Shown one piece after another: positions 15,732 through 24,400 of a stretch of DNA of 64,000 bases (position 1 is the first letter of the stretch; each line of letters starts with the position of its first letter). The stretch is from contig NZ_JADZ01000010.1 of assembly GCF_000518645.1 (NCBI RefSeq), forward strand, positions 62,001 to 126,000, written 5' to 3'. Below the pieces are notes generated by a model, which did not search any database, had not been told where the DNA came from, and worked only from the letters and a program-made list of their open reading frames with translations. The position numbers and the translations under genes were made by a program. The stretch is from Curvibacter gracilis ATCC BAA-807. GTDB lineage: Bacteria > Pseudomonadota > Gammaproteobacteria > Burkholderiales > Burkholderiaceae_C.

Positions 15732-16072
15732 TGCATGAAGACAGGGGTGAAGAAAGCGATGAAAAAAGCGATGAAGAAAGCGATGAAGAAAGGGCCGACG
15801 CCGAGCTGCAGCAATGCCGCCTGCTGCACCAGGCCTTGCGCCAGGCCGCCCGCACCCGCCTCGATGACGAGACCCGGGCGCTGGCCGCGACCGACCTGAG
15901 TCTGGTCTTCAGCACCGCATTGGAGGGGCCGCTGCAGACCCGGGCTCAGGTCACGGGCGGGGGCCGTTCGGTGTGCTTTTGCGAGGCCGAGCTGCTGGAC
16001 AGTGCTGAGCGCACGGTGGCCCGGGCCATGGGGACGTTTCGGTATCAACAGGTTGGGGCGGTGCAACGCTGA
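15731..16072 (+). CDS. Half-length hotdog thioesterase-like protein with acidic repeat N-terminus
   Basis: A 113-residue protein. Residues 7-21 are a repetitive EESD/EKSD run encoded by about 3.7 copies of a 12-bp repeat. The rest (DLSLVFSTALEGPLQTRAQVT...RTVARAMGTFRYQ) matches the C-terminal half of hotdog thioesterases such as the one encoded at 13363. The HGG active-site half is missing. The ATG overlaps the SDR stop (TGATG). It is either a truncated paralogue kept by coupling or a partner subunit of the full-length hotdog protein. Confidence 0.6.
   Translation: MHEDRGEESDEKSDEESDEERADAELQQCRLLHQALRQAARTRLDDETRALAATDLSLVFSTALEGPLQTRAQVTGGGRSVCFCEAELLDSAERTVARAMGTFRYQQVGAVQR
15749..15793 (+). 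repeat. 12-bp tandem repeat, about 3.7 copies
   Basis: Units GAAGAAAGCGAT, GAAAAAAGCGAT, GAAGAAAGCGAT and a partial GAAGAAAGG. The period is a multiple of three, so copy-number change keeps the frame and only alters the acidic N-terminus of the half-hotdog protein. Confidence 0.85.
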
Positions 16073-16125
16073 GGGGCGGCTGGCTTTGGCCACAATAGAG
16101 GCCCCGCGGCCAATCCCTCACAACC

Positions 16126-17142
16126 ATGTTTCTTCTGACCGGTGGCACCGGCTTCATCAGCAGCCACACCGCGGTGGCCCTGGCCGAGGCCGGCCTGCCC
16201 TGTGTGCTGCTCGACAACCTGGCCAACAGCCCTGAATCCACCCTGCAAGGCCTGGCCCACATCACGGGCCAGGCGCCTTTGTTTGTGCAGGGCGATGTGC
16301 GCGATGCGGCCCTGCTCGACAGCTTGTTTGCCCGCTACCCCATCCAGGCGGTGCTGCATGGGGCCAGCCTCAAGGCCGTGGGCGAAAGCCTGGCCCAGCC
16401 GGCGCTCTACCACGACAACAACGTGGCGGGCACCGTCACCCTGATCCGCGCCATGGAGCGCGCCGGGGTGCGGCGGCTGGTGTTTTCTTCGTCTTCTACC
16501 GTGTACGGCAACCCCACGCTGCAGTGCCTGCCCGAGACCGCCCCCCTGGCCCCGCTGAACCCCGAGGCCCGCAGCAAGGTGATGGTCGAGCAGATCCTGC
16601 ACGACGTGGCGGCCAGCCACCCCGATTGGCGTGTGCTCAGCCTGCGCTGCTTCAACCCGGTTGGCGCCCACCCCAGCGGCGCTCTGGGCGAAGCACCCCG
16701 CGGCCAGACGCTGAACCTGCTCACCGTGATGGCCCAGGCCGCCGCCGGCCAGCGCCCGCCCTTGAGCATCTTCGGCAACGACTACCCCACGCCCGACGGC
16801 ACCGGCGTGCGCGACTACATCCACGTGATGGACCTGGCCCGGGGCCACCTGGCCGCTCTGCAACAGGTGCTGCAGGTGCTGAAGAAGGGGCCACCGCCAG
16901 AGGCCCGCCACCGCGTGCTCAACCTGGGGCGCGGCCAGGGCATTTCGGTGCTGCAACTGCTTCAGGCCTTCGAGCAGCACACCGGCCACCGCGTACCGCA
17001 CCAGTGGGCCCCCCGCCGCGCGGGCGACGCGGCCTGTTGGGTGGCCGATGTGTCGGCAGCGCGCCAGCACCTTGGGTGGCAGGCAGAACTGGGGCTGGCA
17101 GAGATGTGCCGGGATGCCTGGCGGTGGCAGGGGAGGGCTTAG
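16126..17142 (+). CDS. GalE-like NAD-dependent epimerase lacking the catalytic tyrosine
   Basis: A 338-residue extended-SDR protein that follows UDP-glucose 4-epimerase along its length: LKAVGES (82-88), FSSSSTVYGNP (120-130), KVMVEQIL (151-158), RCFNPVGAHPSGALGE and FGNDYPTPDGTGVRDYIHVMDLA. Two key positions differ. The catalytic YxxxK reads E-A-R-S-K, so Glu147 replaces Tyr while Lys151 remains. The Rossmann glycine triad GxxGxxG reads G6-x2-G9-x2-S12. The codon is clearly GAG (16564-16566). It may be inactive, or use Glu for another reaction. It follows the acyl-CoA operon by 53 bases, with no other sugar gene nearby. Confidence 0.85.
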   Translation: MFLLTGGTGFISSHTAVALAEAGLPCVLLDNLANSPESTLQGLAHITGQAPLFVQGDVRDAALLDSLFARYPIQAVLHGASLKAVGESLAQPALYHDNNVAGTVTLIRAMERAGVRRLVFSSSSTVYGNPTLQCLPETAPLAPLNPEARSKVMVEQILHDVAASHPDWRVLSLRCFNPVGAHPSGALGEAPRGQTLNLLTVMAQAAAGQRPPLSIFGNDYPTPDGTGVRDYIHVMDLARGHLAALQQVLQVLKKGPPPEARHRVLNLGRGQGISVLQLLQAFEQHTGHRVPHQWAPRRAGDAACWVADVSAARQHLGWQAELGLAEMCRDAWRWQGRA

Positions 17143-17240
17143 CGGAGAGCACCGGCTGGGCCTGAAATTCATTCGCCACAACTGAGACTTTCTATTACCT
17201 GCAGGGGCCGGCCAAAAGTCAAAAACGGCATTAAAAATCC

Positions 17241-17263
17241 ATGTGATTCTTTGAATATCACAT
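17241..17263. promoter_or_regulatory. Dyad ATGTGAT-N9-ATCACAT before the T6SS cargo operon
   Basis: A perfect 7+7 inverted repeat lies immediately before the Shine-Dalgarno (GGAGGA, 17265) of the first cargo gene. The half-sites resemble CRP sites (TGTGA/TCACA), but the spacer is 11 instead of 6, so CRP is unlikely. It could be a repressor operator or an mRNA hairpin controlling ribosome access. Confidence 0.4.
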
Positions 17264-17278
17264 TGGAGGACCCTCGCC

Positions 17279-17746
17279 ATGCGCCGATTGGCACACTCAA
17301 ATCGCCTGATAACTTCACCCGCAGAAACGCTTCAGAGCTACCAGGGTGAGGTGCTGGAGTGCCATGGCAGCCAAGCTCTGGTTCAGACGGCTCTGGGCCT
17401 GCTCACTGCTGGGTTGGCAACGCATGTTCCTGGGGTCGAGCCAGGGCAACGGGTGGTGCTGCATTGCACGCCTGATCCTCCCCACCAGCACGCCTTGATC
17501 GTCGCTGCGTATCCATTGAAGAACGCTCAATCTGCCCCGATGCTGAACTACGACGCAGGCAGCCGTACCCTGAAGATCTCGGCCACCCGTCTTGAACTGA
17601 GCGCATTGGACACCGTGGTCTTGCGTTGTGGTGAGGCCTCGATCCGTCTCGATGTGCAGGGCGAACTTTGCAGCCAGGCCGACCGCATCCTGAGTGCCGC
17701 ACTGGGCTCGCATCGAATCGAAGGTGCGTCAGTCGAAATCAACTGA
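17279..17746 (+). CDS. DUF6484-type T6SS-associated protein
   Basis: A 155-residue protein whose core (YQGEVLECHGSQALVQTALG...HVPGVEPGQRVVLHC) has the small beta-barrel look of DUF6484 proteins seen in front of T6SS effector loci. It starts at ATG 17279 behind a strong GGAGGA and is the first gene of a cargo operon followed by TIGR02270, DUF2169, ketosynthase-like and Rhs genes. The role is unknown; loading or adaptor functions are suspected for neighbours of this kind. Family call from memory, moderate confidence. Confidence 0.6.
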   Translation: MRRLAHSNRLITSPAETLQSYQGEVLECHGSQALVQTALGLLTAGLATHVPGVEPGQRVVLHCTPDPPHQHALIVAAYPLKNAQSAPMLNYDAGSRTLKISATRLELSALDTVVLRCGEASIRLDVQGELCSQADRILSAALGSHRIEGASVEIN

Positions 17747-17756
17747 GCGGCCTGCC

Positions 17757-19175
17757 ATGAACGCAGTCCATCCCTTGCCCGTGCCCTTGTCACGATTTCG
17801 CCTGCCTCCCCTGCCGGGACTGCTGGAGCAGATCATGGACAAGGGCTTGCGCGCCCGCCAGCGGCGCAGTCGCGTGATGAGTGAGCAAGGGGCCAGCCTG
17901 AATGCTCTGAAGGTCATCGATACCCAGATTGAACATTGCATTGTGGCCCTGAGCCTGGACCCTGCAGAGGCCGAACGGCTGCTGCTGGCACGCATCGACG
18001 ACGCTGAGGCACACACGGCAGGGTTGCTGCCAGCCTGTGTGTTCATGCGTTGCGCGTTGGCGATTCAGTGCCATGGCAAGGATCTGCCTTCTTGGTTCGA
18101 TACGTATCTGGGCGAGCACCCCGATGATGTTCGCGATGCACTGTTGTTCTGTCCGGTGCCAGCCAGCCTGCTCGAAGAGCGCAATGACCACATCTTGCCC
18201 TTGATGCGCCGACAGCCATTGTCCCGTCTCTCCCTCTTTGCTGAGCTGATTGGACGCCTGACAGTGCAAGAAGTCCGAGGCAATTTGCTCGCCGCCCAGC
18301 GAGCCAACCCCCAGTTGGCCCCGGTGCACCTGGCCTTGCTACGTCTGGGTATTTGCAATGCCCGCAGCGAAGCCTTTGTGCGCCATGCGCTGGCGCAAGG
18401 CACTGCGGACCAGCAGATGCAGGCCTTGCAATGGGTGGGCATGTCTGGACAGCGAAGTCTCTATCAGGTGGGCGAGCAATTGCTTCATTCGCCGTATGCG
18501 CCTGTGCAAAGCCTGGCCTGGGCGCTGCATTCTCTGGACCAGCCCACGCGGGCCGTTGAGTCGGTTTTGGTGCTGGGTGTCGCAACGGGCGACGGGCTGC
18601 ACACAAGCCCTGGCAAAGGCCCGTTGCCGGAGGCGATCGGGTGGCGTGTGCTGGCCCTGTGCGGGCATCTCAAGGGCCTGATGGCGGCCTGCCACCGCAT
18701 GGCCTCGCAGACCGGGCCGGTGACCGCACCCCAGATGGACTTGCTGTTACTCCTGCTGGGGCAGGTGCCCCCCGCCTTGCGCCGGAAGCCGAACCGTACA
18801 GAGTCAAGACAGCAAGCCCTGCGCGAACTCGTACTGCAGAGTTTCAGGCAGGCCTTTGTACCTCTTCAAAACGGCGCGGACACTGCGCCTTGGACGCTGC
18901 CAGCCTGGGTCAGCGATGCGCAGCGGGCCGCCAACCTTCGCATGCGCACGGGTAGGCCGCTGAACCATGCGCTCCAGGTCAAGGCTTTTCCAGCCGTGTT
19001 TGGCGAGCTGTCTCAGTCCTTGCGGCAATGGCTCTATTTCGAGCGCGCCTATGCCACCCAAAGCCCTTATTCCATCGATCCCGGAGAGGTCGCGCGGCGT
19101 CAGTATGGTGGCGCCATGCTGGTCGGTTTCGCAGGTGAGCTCCAAGGCGGCGATCCATCGGCAGCGCCGCACTGA
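17757..19175 (+). CDS. TIGR02270-type T6SS-associated alpha-helical protein
   Basis: A 472-residue, Leu/Ala-rich, almost wholly helical protein. HEAT-like repeats run from about residue 90 to 270 (for example LALLRLGICNARSEAFVRHALAQGT and QALQWVGMSGQRSLYQVGEQLL). It ends with a conserved-looking WLYFERAYATQSPYSIDPGEVARRQYGG. This matches the uncharacterised TIGR02270 family, commonly adjacent to DUF2169 and ketosynthase-like genes in T6SS cargo islands. It starts 10 bases after the DUF6484 stop. No enzymatic motif is visible; a scaffold or adaptor role is inferred. Confidence 0.7.
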   Translation: MNAVHPLPVPLSRFRLPPLPGLLEQIMDKGLRARQRRSRVMSEQGASLNALKVIDTQIEHCIVALSLDPAEAERLLLARIDDAEAHTAGLLPACVFMRCALAIQCHGKDLPSWFDTYLGEHPDDVRDALLFCPVPASLLEERNDHILPLMRRQPLSRLSLFAELIGRLTVQEVRGNLLAAQRANPQLAPVHLALLRLGICNARSEAFVRHALAQGTADQQMQALQWVGMSGQRSLYQVGEQLLHSPYAPVQSLAWALHSLDQPTRAVESVLVLGVATGDGLHTSPGKGPLPEAIGWRVLALCGHLKGLMAACHRMASQTGPVTAPQMDLLLLLLGQVPPALRRKPNRTESRQQALRELVLQSFRQAFVPLQNGADTAPWTLPAWVSDAQRAANLRMRTGRPLNHALQVKAFPAVFGELSQSLRQWLYFERAYATQSPYSIDPGEVARRQYGGAMLVGFAGELQGGDPSAAPH

Positions 19176-19182
19176 TACCCCC

Positions 19183-20268
19183 ATGACCATGGAGCTTCAG
19201 AACAACACGCCGTTTGTGGCCGACATGATGCAGATGGTGGATGCACAGGGGCGCGAGGTGCAGTTGGTGATCGTGAAGGCGACCTGGTTATTCGATAGCC
19301 AACTGCCTGCCCCGCCCGCACAGGCAGCACCCTTGTATCGGCGCGCTCAGCGCTGTCGTTTGGGCGATCTGGCGCTGGACCCGCTGCAACAACGCCTGCT
19401 GGAGGCTGCGCGCAAGGCCGACGACTGGGTGGATTGGGTGGGGGCCGACTACGGTCTGCCCAAGCCTGCGCTGGACGTGCTGGTCGCCGGCCATTGCCAT
19501 GCGCCTGGCGGGCGCGCTTGCCGCTTGTTTGAAGCAGGCTTGTGGATTGACGAGCAGCAATGGCTGATCCATGCCCACGCTCCGCGTTGTTGGCGCCCTG
19601 CCACGTTGCTGGGCTGGCGCATCGAGCCCCTGGGCAGGGTGGCCAGCGTGCCCATGCATGCTGCGTTCTCGTTCGGGGGGCAAATGAATCCCGAACGCGG
19701 CCCGCAAATATTCTTGGCGGTCAAGGGGCCTCCTGAAGAGCAGACCCGTCTGAGCCTTCTGCCTTGGTTGGAAGACCCCAGGGCACCGATCCGAACCCCC
19801 AAGGATCGGCCCACGCCTGCAGGGTGGAACCATTGGCCCAGCGATGCGCCTCACCGCCAGCGCCACGTAGGGGCCTGTGATGAGGTTTGGCGGCAGCTGC
19901 GTGCCCCGCGCCCGCCCCAGGATTTCGACCCGCGCTTTTACAACCTGGCAGCGTCTGCGTTGCAACTGGGCACCGTGCCTGCCCCCGGCACGCCTGTCAG
20001 GTTGCTCAATCTGTCCAGCCGCGGGCTCGACACATTCGCCTGGCCCGACCTGGGCTTCAGTCTGCAAGTGCAATCCCAAAGCGGGCTCCGCCCTCCAGCC
20101 ATCGATCTGGTGCCCGATACCTTGTTGATCGAACCAACGCTGCGCCGCTACAGCATCACCTGGCGCACTGCGGTTCTGCAAGGGGTTGGGCCTGCCCGGT
20201 TGGGCCAGTTTCACCTGAGTGTCCGCCGGGCTGCAAGCCGCCCTCCCTTTGCCCAGAGTAAACGATGA
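19183..20268 (+). CDS. DUF2169 T6SS effector-adaptor/chaperone-like protein
   Basis: A 361-residue DUF2169 protein: N-terminal NNTPFVADMMQMVDAQGREVQLVIVKATWLF, then PKPALDVLVAGHCHAPGG near residue 97. The middle has a VPMHAAFSFGGQMNPERGPQ-type segment, and PRFYNLAASALQLGTVP lies near residue 247. DUF2169 proteins work as chaperones or adaptors needed to mount certain effectors on the T6SS spike. Two start codons (19183, 19189) are possible. It lies 7 bases after TIGR02270, and its stop overlaps the ketosynthase-like start (ATGA), so the genes are coupled. The most likely client is the Rhs protein encoded downstream. Confidence 0.8.
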   Translation: MTMELQNNTPFVADMMQMVDAQGREVQLVIVKATWLFDSQLPAPPAQAAPLYRRAQRCRLGDLALDPLQQRLLEAARKADDWVDWVGADYGLPKPALDVLVAGHCHAPGGRACRLFEAGLWIDEQQWLIHAHAPRCWRPATLLGWRIEPLGRVASVPMHAAFSFGGQMNPERGPQIFLAVKGPPEEQTRLSLLPWLEDPRAPIRTPKDRPTPAGWNHWPSDAPHRQRHVGACDEVWRQLRAPRPPQDFDPRFYNLAASALQLGTVPAPGTPVRLLNLSSRGLDTFAWPDLGFSLQVQSQSGLRPPAIDLVPDTLLIEPTLRRYSITWRTAVLQGVGPARLGQFHLSVRRAASRPPFAQSKR

Positions 20269-21404
20269 CCTCGTCTTACAACGCCCGCCCGCTTCTCGCG
20301 CTGCAGAGTTGGGGAGCAGTGACCGCCCTTGGCCATTCGGCAGGGCAGACCCTTTCCTCGCTGTTGGGAGGTTTGAGCGGCTTCCAGTTGCAGCACTTGC
20401 CCGAACTCAGTGCCGAGCCCCTGACATGTGCCCCCTGCCGGCATGCGCTGGGCATCGGGCAGGAGCAGGGCGCTCAGCGACTGCAACCGCTTCTGCAGTC
20501 GGCCCTGGCTGAGGCTTTGGAGCGTCTGCCCCTGCCTGAGCGGCCGCCAGTGCGGCAAAGCCACCTGCTTTGCCTGCTGATACTGCCCTGTTGGGTCGAC
20601 GCCGACATGTCCCGGCGCCTCGAGCGTGCCGCCGAACAGACCTTGGCGGCGCACCCGATCTGGCCCTTGCTGGGGCGTCGGCAGGGCTGCACAGCGCTGC
20701 AGGGCAGCGGTGGCGCCGCCCATGCCTTGCGAAGAGCTTATGCCGAGCTTGAAACCGATCCTCACCTGCAGCACATTGTCATCGCCGCCGTCGATTCGTG
20801 GGCTGAGCCTTCCGTGCTGGACAAGGCCGCTCGCGAAGGCTTGATCCTGAGCCATGGCGCGGCTCAGGGCACGCAGGGCTTTGTGGCCGGTGAAGCCGCT
20901 GCCTGCCTGGTGCTGCGGCCTTGCGCCAGTGTTCAGCACCTACCCCCGGGTGGGTTCGTACTTCACCGCCCTGGCTTACAGGACAACCCCAGTCCACGCT
21001 GGCCCAGCGCCATCGAAGGCGATGGCCAGGCCCTCAACACCGCAGTCGAGCAGGCTCTTTCTCAGGCTGGCCTGAAAGCCGAGCACCTCAGCCATCTGGC
21101 CAGCGACATGGATGGCTCGGGCTGGCGCGTCATGGATGAATTGCGGCTGCAGCAGCGTGCGTTGGCCGGGTGTACCCAGGACGCCAGCGTTCTGCGCATC
21201 GCTGAACAGTTAGGGCAGACCGGCGCTGCCGCCTTGCCCTTGATGTGGGCCATGCTGGCCGAAAAAGAGGCCCGTCATATCGAACGGGTGAATGCCGCAC
21301 TGACCTGGAGCTTGGGCATGGACCAGAGCACCGCGGCGGTGGTGATGGAGCGCTCACCCCGGCGCGCCGCGCGATGGGCCCCAGGAGCACCCAGCCATGG
21401 CTGA
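20265..21404 (+). CDS. Beta-ketoacyl-synthase-like protein of T6SS cargo operon, catalytic Cys absent
   Basis: A 379-residue thiolase-fold protein. It keeps the overall ketosynthase outline: an N-terminal ALQSWGAVTALGHSAGQT, a nucleophile-elbow region GCTALQGSGGAAHALRRAY near residues 145-163, and QHIVIAAVDSW. Where an active ketosynthase has a cysteine in ACSTG, this one reads ALQGSGG, so the nucleophile is missing. The C-terminal half has EHLSHLASDMDGSGWR and QLGQTGAAALPLMWAM. Such dead ketosynthase-like proteins recur next to DUF2169 in T6SS cargo loci; function is unknown. It overlaps the Rhs gene by 8 bases. Confidence 0.75.
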   Translation: MTSSYNARPLLALQSWGAVTALGHSAGQTLSSLLGGLSGFQLQHLPELSAEPLTCAPCRHALGIGQEQGAQRLQPLLQSALAEALERLPLPERPPVRQSHLLCLLILPCWVDADMSRRLERAAEQTLAAHPIWPLLGRRQGCTALQGSGGAAHALRRAYAELETDPHLQHIVIAAVDSWAEPSVLDKAAREGLILSHGAAQGTQGFVAGEAAACLVLRPCASVQHLPPGGFVLHRPGLQDNPSPRWPSAIEGDGQALNTAVEQALSQAGLKAEHLSHLASDMDGSGWRVMDELRLQQRALAGCTQDASVLRIAEQLGQTGAAALPLMWAMLAEKEARHIERVNAALTWSLGMDQSTAAVVMERSPRRAARWAPGAPSHG

Positions 21405-24400
21405 GCTGAGCACCCATCAGCTGCTGGTCATCTCGCAAAGCCAGATCGGCACCATCGATCAGAACGTCGACCCGGTGCACCTCAAGCCCAAGGGCGAGCC
21501 GGGCTTGTCCACCCACAGCAACGACAGCAGCGTCATCGCCAACCCGGCCGCCACCGTCACCCACAACGGCACCGCCCTGGCCCACAACCACAGCGTCATC
21601 GACAACGGCCGCCACGATTTCAACGTGATGCGCAGCCTGTTCACCCAGGTGCAGCACCACGGCAACCGCCCCCTCGAGTACGACAAGCAATTCCACATCG
21701 AGGGCCACCACGCGGTGATGCACGGTGTCAAGACCGGCACCGCCACCGTCTGGTCGCCGCTGCCCTCCGTCGCAAGAAGCGCCATCGAGAACGGCCAGAA
21801 GGTCATCGAGGGTGTCAGTGCCGAAGGCCTGGCCAAGGCCGGCGCGGCCAACGCCCAGGCCGTGATGGAGCAGATGCTCTCCCCGGAGGGCGCGCTCAAT
21901 CTGGCCATCACCTTGGGCCTGTTGGCCCTCAACGCGGTGCCTGGCGTGGGCTGGGTGGCCAGTGCCTTTCTGGGGGCCGACCGCCTGGTCACCTTGGTCG
22001 AGAACCTGGGCCCCAGACTCCTCCAATTGAAAGACCTGGTGGCGGCCTGGACCGAGCCCATGACACCCGCCCAGTTGGCCGAAGCCAGCGCCCGCTTGGA
22101 GCAATGGATGGCCGCCGCAGGCACCGCACTGGTGATGAGCCTGTTGGGCAAGGCCGGCGGCAAACTGGCGCCCAAGATCAATGCCTGGGGCAACTCGGTG
22201 AAAGAGGTGGTGGTGGGCACGTCGGGCGGGGGCCGCAAAAGCCATTGCGCCTGCGCCACCAAGGGCCCTGTCATCGTCGCCACTGGCGAGAAGACCCTCA
22301 CCGAGCTCGACTTCGAACTCAACCACAGCGTGCCCATCACCTGGCAACGGTATTACCGCTCAGGCTTGCAGCACGACGGCTGGTTGGGCCAGGGCTGGAT
22401 GTTGCCGGTGTCCGTCGAATTGCTGCTGGGTGCCCAGGGCCTGCAGTTGCTGGACGAGCGTGCCCGCACCGTTCCCCTGCCCTGGCTGGAGGTCGGCCAG
22501 ACCCATTGGGATGCCTATGAGCAATTCACCCTGCAACGGCTTGATCCCACGACCTGGGTCGTGCGCCAGAAGAGCGGCCTGGCGCTGTACTTCGTCAGGC
22601 ACCACCCAGCGCAATGGCGACTGCCCCTGCGCGGCCTGGTGGACCGCGATGGCCAGGGGTTTGAGCTGCTTTACCCGGCAGCCCCTCCAGATCTGTTCAC
22701 CCCCCACCGGCCCTACCAACTGCGCGACACCCAGGGCCGCGTGCTGCACCTGAGCTGGACCGCGGCCGCCCATCTGCAAGAGATCAGCCTGCAAGCCAGG
22801 CCTGGCGCCCAGCCTCGGCTGCTGGTGCGCTACCGCTATCAAGATCAAGACCTGGTCGAAGCCACCGACGCCGCAGGCCACAGCCGCCACTACCGCTGGC
22901 AAAACCATGTACTGACCGGCTACACCACGCTGGAAGGGGGCACTTTTGAGGCCAGCTACGACCACTACCACCCCGGTGGCAAGGTGCAGCGATCCTGGGC
23001 GCAGGACGGCACGCTGGACGACCGCTTCAGCTACCAGCCCCAGCTTCGCCGCACCACCGTCACCGACGTGCTGGGGCGGGCCACCGTCTACGAGTACGAC
23101 GCCCGCGAAGACATCATTGCCAGCACCGATGCCGCAGGCCAGCGCACCCTGACCCCCACCGACGCCAACGGCAACCCGCGGGGCGTGCAAGACGCCTTGG
23201 GCCGAAGCACCCGCTACCAGCACGATGCCCGAGGCAACCTGGTGAGCCTCATCGATGCCGCTGGCCATGCCACCCGCACCGAATACAACGCACTCGACCT
23301 GCCCGTGCGGGTGACTGACGCGGCAGGCGGCCAGTGGCTGCGCCACTACGACGAGCTGGGTCACCTGACCGAGCAGATCGACCCGCTGCAGCAGAGCACC
23401 CGCTACGCCTACAACGCCCGAGGCCTGCCCGTGCAGATCACCGATGCCCGGGGCGGCACCCAAACCCTGCAGTGGGACGCGCGCGGCCTGCTCTCGCAGT
23501 TCACCGACTGCTCGGGTCAGACAAGCCAGTTTCACCACGATGACCTGGGCCGCCTGGTGGAGCGCCGCGACAGCCTGGGCCAGAGCACCCGGTACCAGTA
23601 CGACGTGCTCAACCGACTGGTGCAGCTCACCGAGCCCGACGGCGGCGTACACCGCTACCGCTACAGCGCCGCCGGCCAACTGCTGAGCCACACCGACCCA
23701 CTCGGGGCCCAGACCCGTTACGCCTACAACCTGCGCGGCCAGCTCGTCATGCGCACCGGCGCCCTGGGCCACACCCTCAAGTACCGCTACGACCGCGCCT
23801 CTCGTCTGGTGGCCCTGCAAAACGAGAACGGTGCCTACCACCAGTTCCGCTACGACGTGCTCGACCGCGTCACCGACGAAATCGGGTTTGATGGGCGCCA
23901 CCAGCGCTACGTCTACAACGCCGCGGGCGAGCTGACCCACCTGATCGAAGCCGGCGGCAGCGATCTGGGCCCAGGCAAGCTCACCCACTTCGAGCGCGAC
24001 GCCCTGGGCCGCCTCACGGCCAAGCGCCATGAGGGCGAGGTCAATGAAGACGGGCCACCATCGGCATCGTCGCCGGACACCGGCGCGCCGTTCCCCGCCA
24101 GCAGCCGCTACCGCTACGACCCCCTGGGCCGCCTCATCGATGCCAGCAACGCCGCTGCCCAGATCACCCTGGCCTACGACCCCATGGGCCAATTGCTCAG
24201 CGAAACCCAACGGCTGCACGGCCCCCTGCCTCTGCAACGCAGCCTCAGCCACAGCTACGACCCCCTGGGCAACCGCATCCGCACCGTGCTGCCCGATGGC
24301 CGTGCACTCAACCGGCTGTACTACGGCTCGGGGCACCTGCACCAGATCAATCTGGAGACGCCTGCTGCCAAGCCTGGCGAGCCCTCTGCTTTCGAGACCA

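Noticed and set aside
15749-15793. 12-bp repeats as a CRISPR array
   Set aside because: Units are contiguous, in frame and without spacers; they code for an acidic repeat.
17242-17262. CRP site (TGTGA...TCACA)
   Set aside because: Spacer is 11 bases, not 6, so the half-sites cannot fit a CRP dimer.
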